Made by a program: the position numbers and the translations under genes. 32,924 nt of DNA from Deltaproteobacteria bacterium. GTDB lineage: Bacteria; Desulfobacterota; Syntrophia; Syntrophales; UBA2185. Of the stretch, positions 8,301-15,895 are shown in pieces. How positions within the stretch are numbered: the first letter of the stretch is position 1; each line of letters begins with the position of its first letter. The stretch lies in NCBI GenBank assembly GCA_026388545.1, contig JAPLJS010000089.1:1-32924 (forward strand), written 5' to 3'. The notes under the pieces are model-generated. The model searched no databases. It was not told the origin of the DNA and worked only from the letters and a program-made list of their open reading frames with translations.

Positions 8301-8465
8301 GCCCGTGTCCACAAAGATGATCTCATCTGCAATCGGTTTGACACTGCTTAAGCATTGATCAATATATTTCTCTTCATTTTTTGCGATCATGCAGACCGAG
8401 ATCAGAGGTTTTTCCGATGGCTTTACGGCGGAGACTGTCGATTTATTCCTTTTTTTCTTCTTCAT
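5382..8465 (-). CDS. Double GT2 glycosyltransferase with TPR repeats
   Basis: This 1027-residue cytoplasmic protein carries two family 2 glycosyltransferase domains. The first is at about residues 20-125 (LISVCMIAKNEEKYI, VDTGSTDRTVEIARK, IDADEE as the DxD metal site). The second starts near 425 (TISCCMIVRDEEEFL, VDTGSTDNTVDIARK, IDGDEE). Each is followed by helical TPR-type repeats, and a third TPR block occupies about 770-950. The two halves are clearly an internal duplication. GT2 enzymes transfer sugar from a nucleotide donor, and TPR arrays usually bind the acceptor protein. Its position directly upstream of flagellin suggests flagellin glycosylation, but the substrate is inferred. The start has TAGGAGTG six bases upstream. 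No signal peptide or membrane segment is seen. Confidence 0.85.
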   Translation of the reverse strand: MKKKKRNKSTVSAVKPSEKPLISVCMIAKNEEKYIDQCLSSVKPIADEIIFVDTGSTDRTVEIARKYTDKIYLHPWNNSFSEARNYYLKYAKGDWIFQIDADEELVKEDIPKVRKAVQDKDIDAIVIRIVSTARKGRSKSVHNVERIFRNNGVIQYEGRVHNRLVGITSPKIYPIRILHYGYDILESDAGKKFERNVSLLRKDLEDNPDNPATHHYLSCSYLSRKMDNETIEHGLKAINLADLRNNQDMMFLWTHYNLSLAYYRSGNLKMASEVAMNALKKYPDHIDSHFMMIMICFDQKRWKDLIYHADRYLRLMDVLHADPSHFGTLVTCSLNEEWNIHVLMGIACIELGQEVNSQKSFEKAIQSALEPFIALRAIGIYFYNKNFMAKSLLYLEKARRLNANDETVNDLLAKISHKTEEYQKEPTISCCMIVRDEEEFLEECLKSIKNHVDELIIVDTGSTDNTVDIARKFTDRIYFHPWEGSFSKARNQALQYATGDWIFQIDGDEELVEGSGERLRQAVRETGEADAIFVNIISIYSGGRKTARHNFERLFRNNGVIHYESIVHNRVVGQTCTKPSKIELMHYGYNVEEKKANAKFIRTADLLKEQIAKNPDDPMPHQYLGTSYLARGMFRESIEESTLAIHLADAQGNEHGIYLSTHHNAAIAFFHLEDLNHARDYSLRALKKFPNHLDSMYMMTILSAEDKQWENVLNYGLRFLELRDDFDNNPDKMGEILNATIREGGSVNLLIGHAYHALKDSARMDKHYKVAEQMSDDKWQTWWNIGTFHMDRSGDLGLSHRYLDLALVEAPKEPSVWYMLAKWNGKAANDKDEKRCLSRVFELGCQDVIVLNRLAVLSLASDDLTTATQALDTLLNIDHQNYAALCNFGLLHRRQNSLDRAMEAFSKAIEINPQEPVPWFNLGEIAMELGQFDNARMFFERVYNLEKGMLKALLYLCEIELRQNRIVEFIHWCDLLLKELQLNRNRTIHTIEDLSGILQEINMALIHDSVLSAQVEKILSLLPDSRH

Positions 8466-8570
8466 GAATTACACTCCTACGAGCGCGGATAGACAAATCT
8501 TAAAAGTTCACACGAGTATATCGCCTCCACCATTCCATGGGTATTTTTCATTGGAAAGATGTGGGGCACT

Positions 8571-10316
8571 CTATTTTTTCTTGATTTCTTCGATCAAGCC
8601 TTGCGCTCCGGAATGGGATAAATCAGCCAATAGGGTCCTGCTGCAATATTCAGCAGCCTGTTCCAGGTCATTCACGGAAAAGCACCAGCGAGCCATCCTG
8701 TACTGAGCTTCCGCCCAGACGGGCGCCAGATCTGCGGCCGTGCCGAAGCCAATGCCGGCTTGTTCCCTTGCACCCTGGATGTCATAGATCCGTCCCAGAC
8801 CAAGGGCAGCGGGACTGCAAAAGGGGTTAAGCCGGAGCGCCTCGTTATACCAGTGCATTGCCTCGGCATAAACACCGTGCGATTCCAGCAATTCCGCCAT
8901 CGAAACGGCAGCGGGGGTATAGCCGGGCCAACGTTTCAACAGGGCGGCCAAGTCCTGAAGTGCCGCCATCGGATACTGATCTTGCAATGCCTTCGCCTTA
9001 AGCCAACAAGCGCGAAGAGAATGCGGATTGCGTTTGATGGCTTCATCAAACCATTGGGATGCGTCCGGATTGCATTTACGAAGGGAACAATAGCCAAGCC
9101 AAAACCACGGCAGCGAATAATCGGGACTTTCCTCAGCGGCGCGGCGGTATGTTTTGACGGCGTCTTCATAAACACCGGCCACTTCATGGTTGATCCCTTC
9201 TATAATGAGCCTCTCAACATTTGAGGTAGCTACTTCGAAGTAATCGGCGTTTTCATCACAGCGAACAAGGGGTACTTCAGGATACAGAGCGGAATTGTCT
9301 TTACCGCTCTGAATAAGGCTCGAATAGAAAGTCAAACGACTATCCGCATGAACGTCCTCCATGCGACAGCGCTTCACATAAGCATAAGCTGTCTTGCTTA
9401 TACGATCCCGAAGACCAGCGTCGCAAGCAAGCGTCGATAAAATCGACAGGAGTTGTTCTGGTGAATCATAGAGGAAGCCCGTTTCTCCCTGTTGCACTGA
9501 AGCTTTGTAAGGAGTAAGAGAACTGAGCACCGGGACGACGCCCCTGGATGCATATTCCAGAAATTTTACATCGGATCTGCAGCGGTTGTAAGGATTGTCC
9601 TGAAGGGGCGCAATGCCAATATCGAGCTTTTGTAAAAAGCCAAGATAATCATCCAATGTTCCCGGCGGCGTATAAATGATACGGCCGGCCGGCAAGGCGG
9701 CTGACAAAATGCGATAGATCGTTTCGTCGCCCATGTAGGCAAAATCCAAATGTGGACAAAAACGCATGGCCTGAGCAATGACATCCCTGACTACTTCGAT
9801 GTCTCTTCTATGGCCGGAAGAACCGGCCCATCCCAAAATAACACGGTCGGAAGCCTGTCGTTCACCCATGCCCACAGTGGCCATTTGGTTTTCAAAGATA
9901 ACCATCCGTGAATTGATGAAGCGGAATTGATCAGCAAGCCCGGAACCTGTCACCTGTATAGCATCTGCCATTCTCATGTATTGAAAAGCCAAGGCAAGAT
10001 TGACCGGATCGGAAAACCACCTCCGAATACCAACCCCTTCATGTAATGCCAAAATATTATCGGAAAGCTCGTATATAGTAGGTCGCCCTTGCCGCTTCCT
10101 CTCTTCCAATAGCGGCAGAAGGTCGTGTTCACTAAGCAAATGAAGTATGAGAACGTCCGCAGACAGGCAGAGCTTATCAAACCATGGAGAAGTTGTATTA
10201 ACTGTAATGACGGTGGCCTTCCCAGTTTTTCCCAAGGCGATCGATGGTTGTTCTACCCGGTAAATATAATCGCCAACTTTTCGGGTCAGCATGGCAACAG
10301 CATTAACAATTAACAT
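8571..10316 (-). CDS. GT4-type glycosyltransferase with C-terminal TPRs
   Basis: The protein has 581 residues. Residues 1 to about 345 look like a GT-B fold, family 4-like transferase. There is a Rossmann-like start, a segment VILGWAGSSGHRRDIE near 155-172, LDIGIAPLQDNPYNRCRSDVK near 235-255 and the donor-site stretch KFLEYASRGVVPVLSS shortly after. Residues about 365-575 are TPR repeats (several A..A...YRRA, W..LGYCSL-type helices). It lies in the same direction as the neighbouring transferase genes. It may add or extend glycans on flagellin or another cell-surface acceptor; the exact sugar cannot be read from sequence. The start at 10316 has AGGA about ten bases upstream. The gap upstream contains a GT2 gene remnant. 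Confidence 0.8.
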   Translation of the reverse strand: MLIVNAVAMLTRKVGDYIYRVEQPSIALGKTGKATVITVNTTSPWFDKLCLSADVLILHLLSEHDLLPLLEERKRQGRPTIYELSDNILALHEGVGIRRWFSDPVNLALAFQYMRMADAIQVTGSGLADQFRFINSRMVIFENQMATVGMGERQASDRVILGWAGSSGHRRDIEVVRDVIAQAMRFCPHLDFAYMGDETIYRILSAALPAGRIIYTPPGTLDDYLGFLQKLDIGIAPLQDNPYNRCRSDVKFLEYASRGVVPVLSSLTPYKASVQQGETGFLYDSPEQLLSILSTLACDAGLRDRISKTAYAYVKRCRMEDVHADSRLTFYSSLIQSGKDNSALYPEVPLVRCDENADYFEVATSNVERLIIEGINHEVAGVYEDAVKTYRRAAEESPDYSLPWFWLGYCSLRKCNPDASQWFDEAIKRNPHSLRACWLKAKALQDQYPMAALQDLAALLKRWPGYTPAAVSMAELLESHGVYAEAMHWYNEALRLNPFCSPAALGLGRIYDIQGAREQAGIGFGTAADLAPVWAEAQYRMARWCFSVNDLEQAAEYCSRTLLADLSHSGAQGLIEEIKKK

Positions 10317-10327
10317 ATGTTTGCTTC

Positions 10328-10483
10328 CTATCTGGGCCGTTTACGATAAACAGCAGAATAATCAGAAGAAAAATCTTTTGAAAAATGGTGAAGATAGCCT
10401 ATTTTTCTAACTGTCCGTGATTTATGGATAAAGTATTCCTCTTCATTATTCATGATCATGCAAAGAGAGATTCCGGGAATTTT
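10328..10483 (-). pseudogene. Remnant of a GT2 glycosyltransferase N-terminus
   Basis: On the minus strand, in a frame different from the upstream gene, this gap reads IPGISLCMIMNNEEEYF and then unrelated sequence up to a TAG stop. The first part is an obvious counterpart of the GT2 opening motif in the neighbouring gene (LISVCMIAKNEEKYI and TISCCMIVRDEEEFL). No DTGSTD or DxD motif follows, so only about 17 codons are recognisable. It looks like a scar from deletion or recombination of a GT2 gene copy. It overlaps the stop codon of the upstream four-domain gene by two bases. Confidence 0.6.
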
Positions 10484-13262
10484 ATTCTTCGCAGCTCTGC
10501 TTTTTGAGTTTTCGTTCTGACTCTAACGCTTTCCCATAAGTCTGCTGTATATAACGGATCGAAAAACCTTGTATGTCCGCAGGGCGCTGAAGATGGTGGA
10601 CCTTCACGGCGGTGAGTTTTAGCGATGGTTCATCCTGCGCATGGTAATCTGTCGGCGCTTCCTGCCGGATTTCCCGGAAGCCCAAGCCTTGAAGTATCTC
10701 TGCAAGATTCTCAAACGTGTAACCAAAATGATGATAGTCCCCGGGATGTCTTTGGAGGCCAAAGATATTATTGATCCGGAATTTCTTTCCTTTCATATAC
10801 TCTTTGACGGTTGCATCAAAGTCCGGACACTCGATAACCAGTGTGCCGCCCTCCTCGAGAACGCGATTCCATTCGAAAAGCGCCTCAAAAAAATCATGGC
10901 GGGGAAGATGTTCGATCATGTGATACGTTTCGATCCGGGGAACGGTTCCTGCGGGGAAGGGAAGCCGACGGCTATCGCAGAGAAGATCCACGGCGGAAGA
11001 GGGCATAATGTCAATATTCAAAAAGCCCTCTAACCGGCGCTGACCGCATCCCAGATGAAGATTCAGGGGCTGTATTACGGGAATTTCTTTTCTGTTATTA
11101 CCTTCCAGATAACCGGTTCCTACTACAAAATTCCATTGTGCAGTGTTGCTGACTTCAATGCCATCCGGCTCACGCATGCCGCGGATAGAAAAGGTGGGGA
11201 AGAAGCCGAAAAGGAGATTTCTAAAATCATCGAGTCGCCAAGCGATTTTATGATCGGGATCGTTCAGGTGCATTATTGGAATACCAATAATAACCCTTTT
11301 TCGTGCCACACGTTTGGCTTCCAGAATCAGCGGTACCGGGTCGCTGAAGTGTTCGATGATATGGTCAAGAACAACGGTATCGTAAAATTGATCAGGGAAA
11401 GGTAGTTCTTTTGCATCACCCTGAACGAATCTCATCTCCGGATGATTTTTTATCGCTTCCTGGTATCCCCAATCCGTCAACTCTAAACCAGTCAAATCGA
11501 GCGACGGATTATGTCTTTTCATGATGGCGGTGGAATCACCATTGGCGCACCCGACATCCAGTGTGGAGCCTTCGCTTTGTTCCGCGGTAACTTCTTTCAA
11601 GCGTCGAATACGATCTGTATCCAGTTTTCCTTTCACCGGCGCCCAGACCTTTTTCATATAAAGATTCTTTGCCCGCTTCTCTAAATCATCTTCATTGATT
11701 CCAGTAATGTGCTGGATGATCTTTTGGGCTACCGATTTAAAGGAATATGCCTCCGCGGCTGCAAGCCCCAGTTTTTTTATGTGTTGTCTGTAATGATTAT
11801 CTTCGAAGAGACGATGAAGGATTTGGTCCAGTTCCGCCGGTGACGTGTAGATCAGTAAGGCTTCTCCAAAAATATCCTTTGCGTTGGGAAGAGAATCAGA
11901 GACCACAACGCCTCCTGATGCCATCACGTCAAGGATTCTCGGATTGAGGAAGCCTTCCCGGCGCATATCCTCATGATGGTCGTTCAACACCACTCTCGAA
12001 GAGGCATACAAATCGGGAAGTTTTTGGTTGTCAAAGTATACCCCGCAAATACATTTATCAGGAAGGATTCCATCCCAGCCCTCGCCCCATACCTCGAGAC
12101 GATCGATCCAGCGATTTCCCAGTGATATGAGATCGTGAATGATTCTTCTCCCCTTGCCTTGCTTGCCATTGGCGACAAACACAATATCATGAGATAATTC
12201 GTTGACTCCGGAAGGAGGTCGTTTGGCCGTGCCGCCGATTAAAAGCTCACCCCCTCTCCCCATAGTTCGGATCTTTTCAAGAAACTGTGGAGAGAGACAG
12301 AAAATATGGTCATAGAGAGAAAGAGATTGAGGCGTTATCGTGTCAGGATGACTGTGTATCCATATGATGTTATGTGTTGGCTCTTCAATCTTATTAAGCG
12401 GGATGCCATGTAGATGGATCAGTACCTTCGGTTCCTTTCCCGAGATGACAGCGCCTTCTGCTGACAGGGCATCGGCCAGTTCTTTACCGAACCAATGATC
12501 GCCCCATCGTAGTTTTCTTACAGGATCTTTTTCCAAAAGATCGGATGCGGAGATAATGGCGATGGGTAAACGTTTAAGTTTTTCTTTTCTGATCAGCAGA
12601 TCTTTGAGATTCTGAAGTTCCTTATCATGGGTCCCTTGTTTTAATGCGGGGATTAAGAGATCCCGCGCAACCGTTAAGTTCCCTTCATCAAGATAAAACT
12701 TGGCTACCTTCTCCACGGGGTATTTTTCTGAATGCAAAGCGTTACGGAAGTCATGAATCAGTTGTTCTCCGATTATCCGGATATTCTCCTGACCTTCATG
12801 TGAGCGCACGAGCTTCTCTAAAGAGGTTTTTGCCAGACTGAATTCACCAGTATGAAGGTAGCAATTTATAATCGAGATGAGTGTTTCAGGCTTTTTATCT
12901 CCGGATTTCAAGACTTTTTCAAAACTCTCTGCCGCCTCGGCATAGTTGCCGGTTTTTTCTAAACAAATAGCAAGATTCTCAAGGGACTCACCATAGTTTT
13001 CATTGACTTCCAGGGCTTTATGAAAAAAATGTATGGCCTGTTGAAGGTGGCCTTCCCTGAAATGAATTACCCCCAAATTATTGAAAGACTCATAATGTTG
13101 AGGATCAGTGACAATAATTCGCTCAAAACAGACTCTAGCCTTGCTGATATTGTTGCCGTTAAAAAGACGCTCCCCTTCTTGAAATAATTCTCTTACATCG
13201 CTGGTTTTCAAATCTGTAGCATCATTCATCATGGCATTGACTGTCTCAATTTCCTTATACAT
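10482..13262 (-). CDS. TPR-glycosyltransferase-dual methyltransferase fusion
   Basis: The 926-residue product has four parts. TPR repeats occupy about residues 25-215 (NNLGVIHFREGHLQQAIHFF). A CgeB/GT4-like glycosyltransferase follows at about 230-515, with IHLHG..., YASSRVVLNDHHEDMRREGF and NPRILDVMASGGVVVSDS. A class I SAM methyltransferase lies near 535-690 (LDVGCANGD, LDHIIEHFSDP). A second class I methyltransferase lies near 735-895 (LHLGCGQRRLEGFLNID, YHMIEHLPRHDFFEAL, GGTLVIECPD). Combining sugar transfer with methylation fits synthesis of an O-methylated glycan, as known on some flagellins; this is inference from context. The start at 13262 has no strong ribosome site, and a downstream Met is possible. 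The gene ends next to the GT2 remnant. Confidence 0.8.
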   Translation of the reverse strand: MYKEIETVNAMMNDATDLKTSDVRELFQEGERLFNGNNISKARVCFERIIVTDPQHYESFNNLGVIHFREGHLQQAIHFFHKALEVNENYGESLENLAICLEKTGNYAEAAESFEKVLKSGDKKPETLISIINCYLHTGEFSLAKTSLEKLVRSHEGQENIRIIGEQLIHDFRNALHSEKYPVEKVAKFYLDEGNLTVARDLLIPALKQGTHDKELQNLKDLLIRKEKLKRLPIAIISASDLLEKDPVRKLRWGDHWFGKELADALSAEGAVISGKEPKVLIHLHGIPLNKIEEPTHNIIWIHSHPDTITPQSLSLYDHIFCLSPQFLEKIRTMGRGGELLIGGTAKRPPSGVNELSHDIVFVANGKQGKGRRIIHDLISLGNRWIDRLEVWGEGWDGILPDKCICGVYFDNQKLPDLYASSRVVLNDHHEDMRREGFLNPRILDVMASGGVVVSDSLPNAKDIFGEALLIYTSPAELDQILHRLFEDNHYRQHIKKLGLAAAEAYSFKSVAQKIIQHITGINEDDLEKRAKNLYMKKVWAPVKGKLDTDRIRRLKEVTAEQSEGSTLDVGCANGDSTAIMKRHNPSLDLTGLELTDWGYQEAIKNHPEMRFVQGDAKELPFPDQFYDTVVLDHIIEHFSDPVPLILEAKRVARKRVIIGIPIMHLNDPDHKIAWRLDDFRNLLFGFFPTFSIRGMREPDGIEVSNTAQWNFVVGTGYLEGNNRKEIPVIQPLNLHLGCGQRRLEGFLNIDIMPSSAVDLLCDSRRLPFPAGTVPRIETYHMIEHLPRHDFFEALFEWNRVLEEGGTLVIECPDFDATVKEYMKGKKFRINNIFGLQRHPGDYHHFGYTFENLAEILQGLGFREIRQEAPTDYHAQDEPSLKLTAVKVHHLQRPADIQGFSIRYIQQTYGKALESERKLKKQSCEE

Positions 13263-13470
13263 TTAAGAGCATTGATCTTCACCGAAAGATCGAATCGATT
13301 ATCTTGCGTTGCAGGCCCAGGTTTTGTGATTTCTGAGATCACGCATTATCCGTGCCATTATTTTGTATCGGAGGGGCAGGAAAGGTAAATATTTCCTGTT
13401 ATGATCTTCATCGGGCATTCATTTCCCACTTTGCCACTGACATTCCGTATACACATTAAAAAGTCTCCCA

Positions 13471-14202
13471 CTAAGATTTCGCATTTATATGTTTCAGCAG
13501 GTCATTGCCCTCTTTAAACAGGGGGTTTATTTTTAACGCCTCCTGAATGGATGCCTTGGCATGTTCCCATTCTTTTTTTTCCACCTGGACTCTGGCGATG
13601 TTGTAGTGCAGCCCCTCGTCATCCGGCAGAATAGTGAGGGCTTTTCTGAACTCCTCTATGGCTTCGTCGTAATTACCCTCTTTTCGGAGACGAATTCCAC
13701 TTCTGTTATATGATTGAACGATAAAGGTTACTAAAATATCGTTATCGGCAATAAGCTCTTTCGCCTGAGTATAATCACCCTCATCAATAAGCTGCATAAT
13801 CGCCCGTGCCTCCGTTTCAATATCCGTATCTGTGGCAATATCTTGGATTAATGTGTCATCTTTTTGACGATCCTGAATATTTTCCTGTAACTCCTCCACT
13901 CCAACACGTATCAACTGTTTAACAAAATCGAGAGATGTGCTGAAGTCTTTAGCATGGAACGATACAGGTCCGTATAACTCTTTGAAAATCTTGCTTTCCG
14001 AAAGTGCCAGCTGAAAAGCATTCACTTCCACCATTATTTCTTTTTCATCAGACGGGAGCATCTGTGTGCCCAGGGTTTTCTCCAGAACTGTTTTGAAGGA
14101 AAGGAGACAGGGACGAATGTTACCCTGTTTAAGGGTTTTTTTGCATTCGTTCAACTGCTTAACTATTTTTGCTATTTCGTCTCTTTTTATTTCTGTTGCC
14201 AT
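13471..14202 (-). CDS. TPR protein heading the minus-strand flagellar group
   Basis: The protein has 243 residues. The start at 14202 is chosen because AAAGGAGAAGAG directly precedes it; a longer frame would add 11 residues without a ribosome site. The first 125 residues are helical and unrecognised. The rest forms TPR-like repeats, clearest at about 165-235 (GNYDEAIEEFRKALTILPDD, then EWEHAKASIQEALKINP). It has no signal peptide or membrane segment and probably acts as a cytoplasmic scaffold. A weak sigma-28-like site lies about 60 bases upstream. Being at the head of the glycosyltransferase genes, it may help bring flagellin or the transferases together, but I have no direct evidence for that. 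Confidence 0.7.
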   Translation of the reverse strand: MATEIKRDEIAKIVKQLNECKKTLKQGNIRPCLLSFKTVLEKTLGTQMLPSDEKEIMVEVNAFQLALSESKIFKELYGPVSFHAKDFSTSLDFVKQLIRVGVEELQENIQDRQKDDTLIQDIATDTDIETEARAIMQLIDEGDYTQAKELIADNDILVTFIVQSYNRSGIRLRKEGNYDEAIEEFRKALTILPDDEGLHYNIARVQVEKKEWEHAKASIQEALKINPLFKEGNDLLKHINAKS

Positions 14203-14259
14203 CTCTTCTCCTTTAACATCATGGATCTTATGCAAAAAGTGTACAATGGCCTTCGTTTA

Positions 14260-14286
14260 TAATCGGATGCCCTCACCAACCCTTTA
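14260..14286 (-). promoter_or_regulatory. Weak sigma-28-like promoter of the TPR gene
   Basis: The minus strand reads TAAAGGGT-N11-TCCGATTA. This matches the FliA consensus at 12 of 16 scored bases with the classical 11-base spacer, including the whole TAAAG of the -35 and CCGAT of the -10. It predicts a leader of about 50 bases to the chosen TPR start. It is weaker than the other sites but correctly placed. Confidence 0.45.
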
Positions 14287-14440
14287 CCTATATCTCTTAA
14301 TTTTGTGTTCACAATTCGGTACTTTAGGGTTCATCGGATTCATTCGTTGCTTTTGTTTCATCATCAATGCTGAAAAGGGCTCAGGATGGCTCTGTTGTTT
14401 TATGCCGCGGAAAAAAGTCAGATATTTTTACCATCCATTC

Positions 14441-14467
14441 TAAAGTTTTCTATTTGTGTGCCGATAA
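14441..14467 (+). promoter_or_regulatory. Consensus-perfect sigma-28 promoter
   Basis: The plus strand reads TAAAGTTT-N11-GCCGATAA, which equals the classical enterobacterial FliA promoter at every one of the 16 scored bases and in spacer length. It sits about 70 bases before the ATG of the HTH/receiver-like regulator. This is the strongest promoter match in the window. Confidence 0.92.
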
Positions 14468-14537
14468 AAGGGTACAGAGGTTGCATTGGATTAATTCGTT
14501 ACTATCGGTTCATCGTAAATACTTAAAAAGGATAGAT

Positions 14538-15173
14538 ATGTCTGAGTCGCTTTATTCTACCGCAGAGGTGGCGAGGTTATTCGAGATCAATAGAGTTACT
14601 ATTTACCGATGGGTGCAGGAGGGAGTTGTGAAGGCCTATAAGGTTGGTAAACATCTTAAAATCCCCGCATCCGAGGTGGAGAGGCTATGGAAGGAATTTG
14701 GTTTTCCCGGGGCATCATACATACATGTTTCCGATGCTTCCAGGAAAAAGCGATCAAGCGATTCTATGAGCAATGAGATGAAAGATGAGCATCAAAAAAA
14801 ATTGCTCATGACGGTAGGAATTGGCGAGGATGATCTCAAATACATCCGGGAAATATTTGCCGGGATGAAACTTGCAGAAGAATACCGGCTGACGACTTAT
14901 ATGGATACTCTTGAAGCGGCTCTCGCAATAGGCAAAGAGAAACCGGATTTGTTGTTGATCAAGATAATGAAGTTAGAGGGGAACGGCGTTGAGTTTGCGA
15001 GAAAAATCAGAAGTATTCATTCTGATATTAAGATCATCTTCATGAGTGATTCTGCCATAAACCGGGATGAAAAAGGGGAAGTCGGATCTCTTGAGAATGT
15101 GCCTATAACTGTTGGACGAAAAAGGCTGCATCGCGAGATCGTCAAAACCCTCGGATTACATGACAGGAACTGA
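14538..15173 (+). CDS. HTH regulator with degenerate receiver domain
   Basis: The start at 14538 follows AAGGA, giving 211 residues. Residues 5-52 form an excisionase/MerR-like winged helix (YSTAEVARLFEINRVTIYRW, then KHLKIPASEVERL), which binds DNA. After a charged linker, residues about 88-208 follow the pattern of a CheY-like receiver: an acidic cluster GEDD, then KPDLLLIKIMKLEGNGVEF, then IKIIFMSDS. The residue at the phospho-acceptor position is Lys142 rather than Asp, so it should not be phosphorylated in the usual way. It is expressed from a perfect sigma-28 promoter and stands between the filament and chemotaxis blocks. It may regulate late flagellar genes, but its target is unknown. 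Confidence 0.8.
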   Translation: MSESLYSTAEVARLFEINRVTIYRWVQEGVVKAYKVGKHLKIPASEVERLWKEFGFPGASYIHVSDASRKKRSSDSMSNEMKDEHQKKLLMTVGIGEDDLKYIREIFAGMKLAEEYRLTTYMDTLEAALAIGKEKPDLLLIKIMKLEGNGVEFARKIRSIHSDIKIIFMSDSAINRDEKGEVGSLENVPITVGRKRLHREIVKTLGLHDRN

Positions 15174-15378
15174 AAGGGCTGTATGCGGCGAAAAGATCCT
15201 GTAATGAAAAAGTAACCGGTCAATTAATAATGATCAGAAGAAAGGGGGTGGCGGGCGTTCACTAGACAAGTAAATCAAATGAGGAAATAAAGAACTGTTA
15301 GGAAATCGAGAAATGAGAAGTTTAGAAAAAGTGGATTAAGAAAATCAATAAGAATAGAAAGTAAGGGGGAAAGAAGAG

Positions 15379-15828
15379 ATGAAAAAAGTTTTAGCAATAA
15401 TTCTGGTAGGCCTTTTTGTGTTAGGGGGGGTCGCGTATGCAGCCAAGGGTACGGCGAAGGAAGCCATAGCAAATGTGGACAAGGCAATTGCGTACTTCAA
15501 GGCAAATGGAAAGGCAGCAGCATTTGCGGCATTTGATAACCCGAAGGGGGCATTCGTAAAGGAAGACCTGTATATCTATGTTGTCGATATGAAAGGTGAT
15601 ATTTTATCCCACGGAGCAAACAAAAAACTGATAGGTCAGCATTTTATCGATATTAAAGACTCCCATGGAAAGCTCTTTTTCCGGGAGATTATCGATGTGG
15701 CAAAAAAGAAAGGGAGCGGATGGGTCGATTATACATGGACAAATCCCGTATCGAAAAAGGTGGAGCCGAAATCGGCGTATGTCAAAAAATCCGGCGACTA
15801 CGTTTTTTGCTGTGGTGTATACAAGTAG
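15379..15828 (+). CDS. Secreted single-Cache-domain protein
   Basis: The 149-residue protein begins with a clear signal peptide (KKVLAIILVGLFVLGGVAYA, cleavage near residue 22). The remaining 125 residues look like one Cache domain: a helix, then DLYIYVVDMKGDILSHGANKKLIGQ-type sheet (key parts YIYVVDMKGDILSHG and LIGQ near 62-88), and ending GDYVFCCGVYK. Cache domains normally form the extracellular ligand-binding part of receptors and kinases. Here the domain is alone and has no membrane anchor beyond the signal peptide. It precedes the MCP gene by 67 bases, so it may present a small ligand to that receptor from the periplasm. The start has a GGGGGAAAGAAGAG ribosome site. Confidence 0.8.
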   Translation: MKKVLAIILVGLFVLGGVAYAAKGTAKEAIANVDKAIAYFKANGKAAAFAAFDNPKGAFVKEDLYIYVVDMKGDILSHGANKKLIGQHFIDIKDSHGKLFFREIIDVAKKKGSGWVDYTWTNPVSKKVEPKSAYVKKSGDYVFCCGVYK

Positions 15829-15841
15829 GTGTTTGAAAAAC

Positions 15842-15870
15842 GGTCAGATAGGCCTCCCGCCTATCTGACC
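15842..15870 (+). other. Intercistronic stem-loop before the MCP gene
   Basis: A perfect 12-base-pair stem (GGTCAGATAGGC/GCCTATCTGACC) encloses a five-base loop. It starts 13 bases after the Cache gene stop. On the plus strand it is followed by AACTCTAG, not a T tract, so it is unlikely to be a strong intrinsic terminator for the operon. It could protect the upstream message, cause partial attenuation, or direct processing. Confidence 0.7.
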
Positions 15871-15895
15871 AACTCTAGTAAAGGGGGGGGTTGAC

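Larger units (their letters stand above)
14203..14537. other. Divergent promoter region
   Basis: This 335-base gap separates the minus-strand filament/glycosylation genes from the plus-strand chemotaxis genes. It holds a sigma-28-like site on each strand: a weak one for the TPR gene at 14260-14286 and a perfect one for the HTH regulator at 14441-14467. No further gene is seen. An open frame does run into the regulator from 14367, but it spans the promoter and lacks a ribosome site. Confidence 0.75.

Noticed and set aside
14367-14537. 57-residue N-terminal extension of the HTH regulator
   Set aside because: It would run through the perfect sigma-28 promoter. The ATG at 14538 has a ribosome site and begins the HTH domain.
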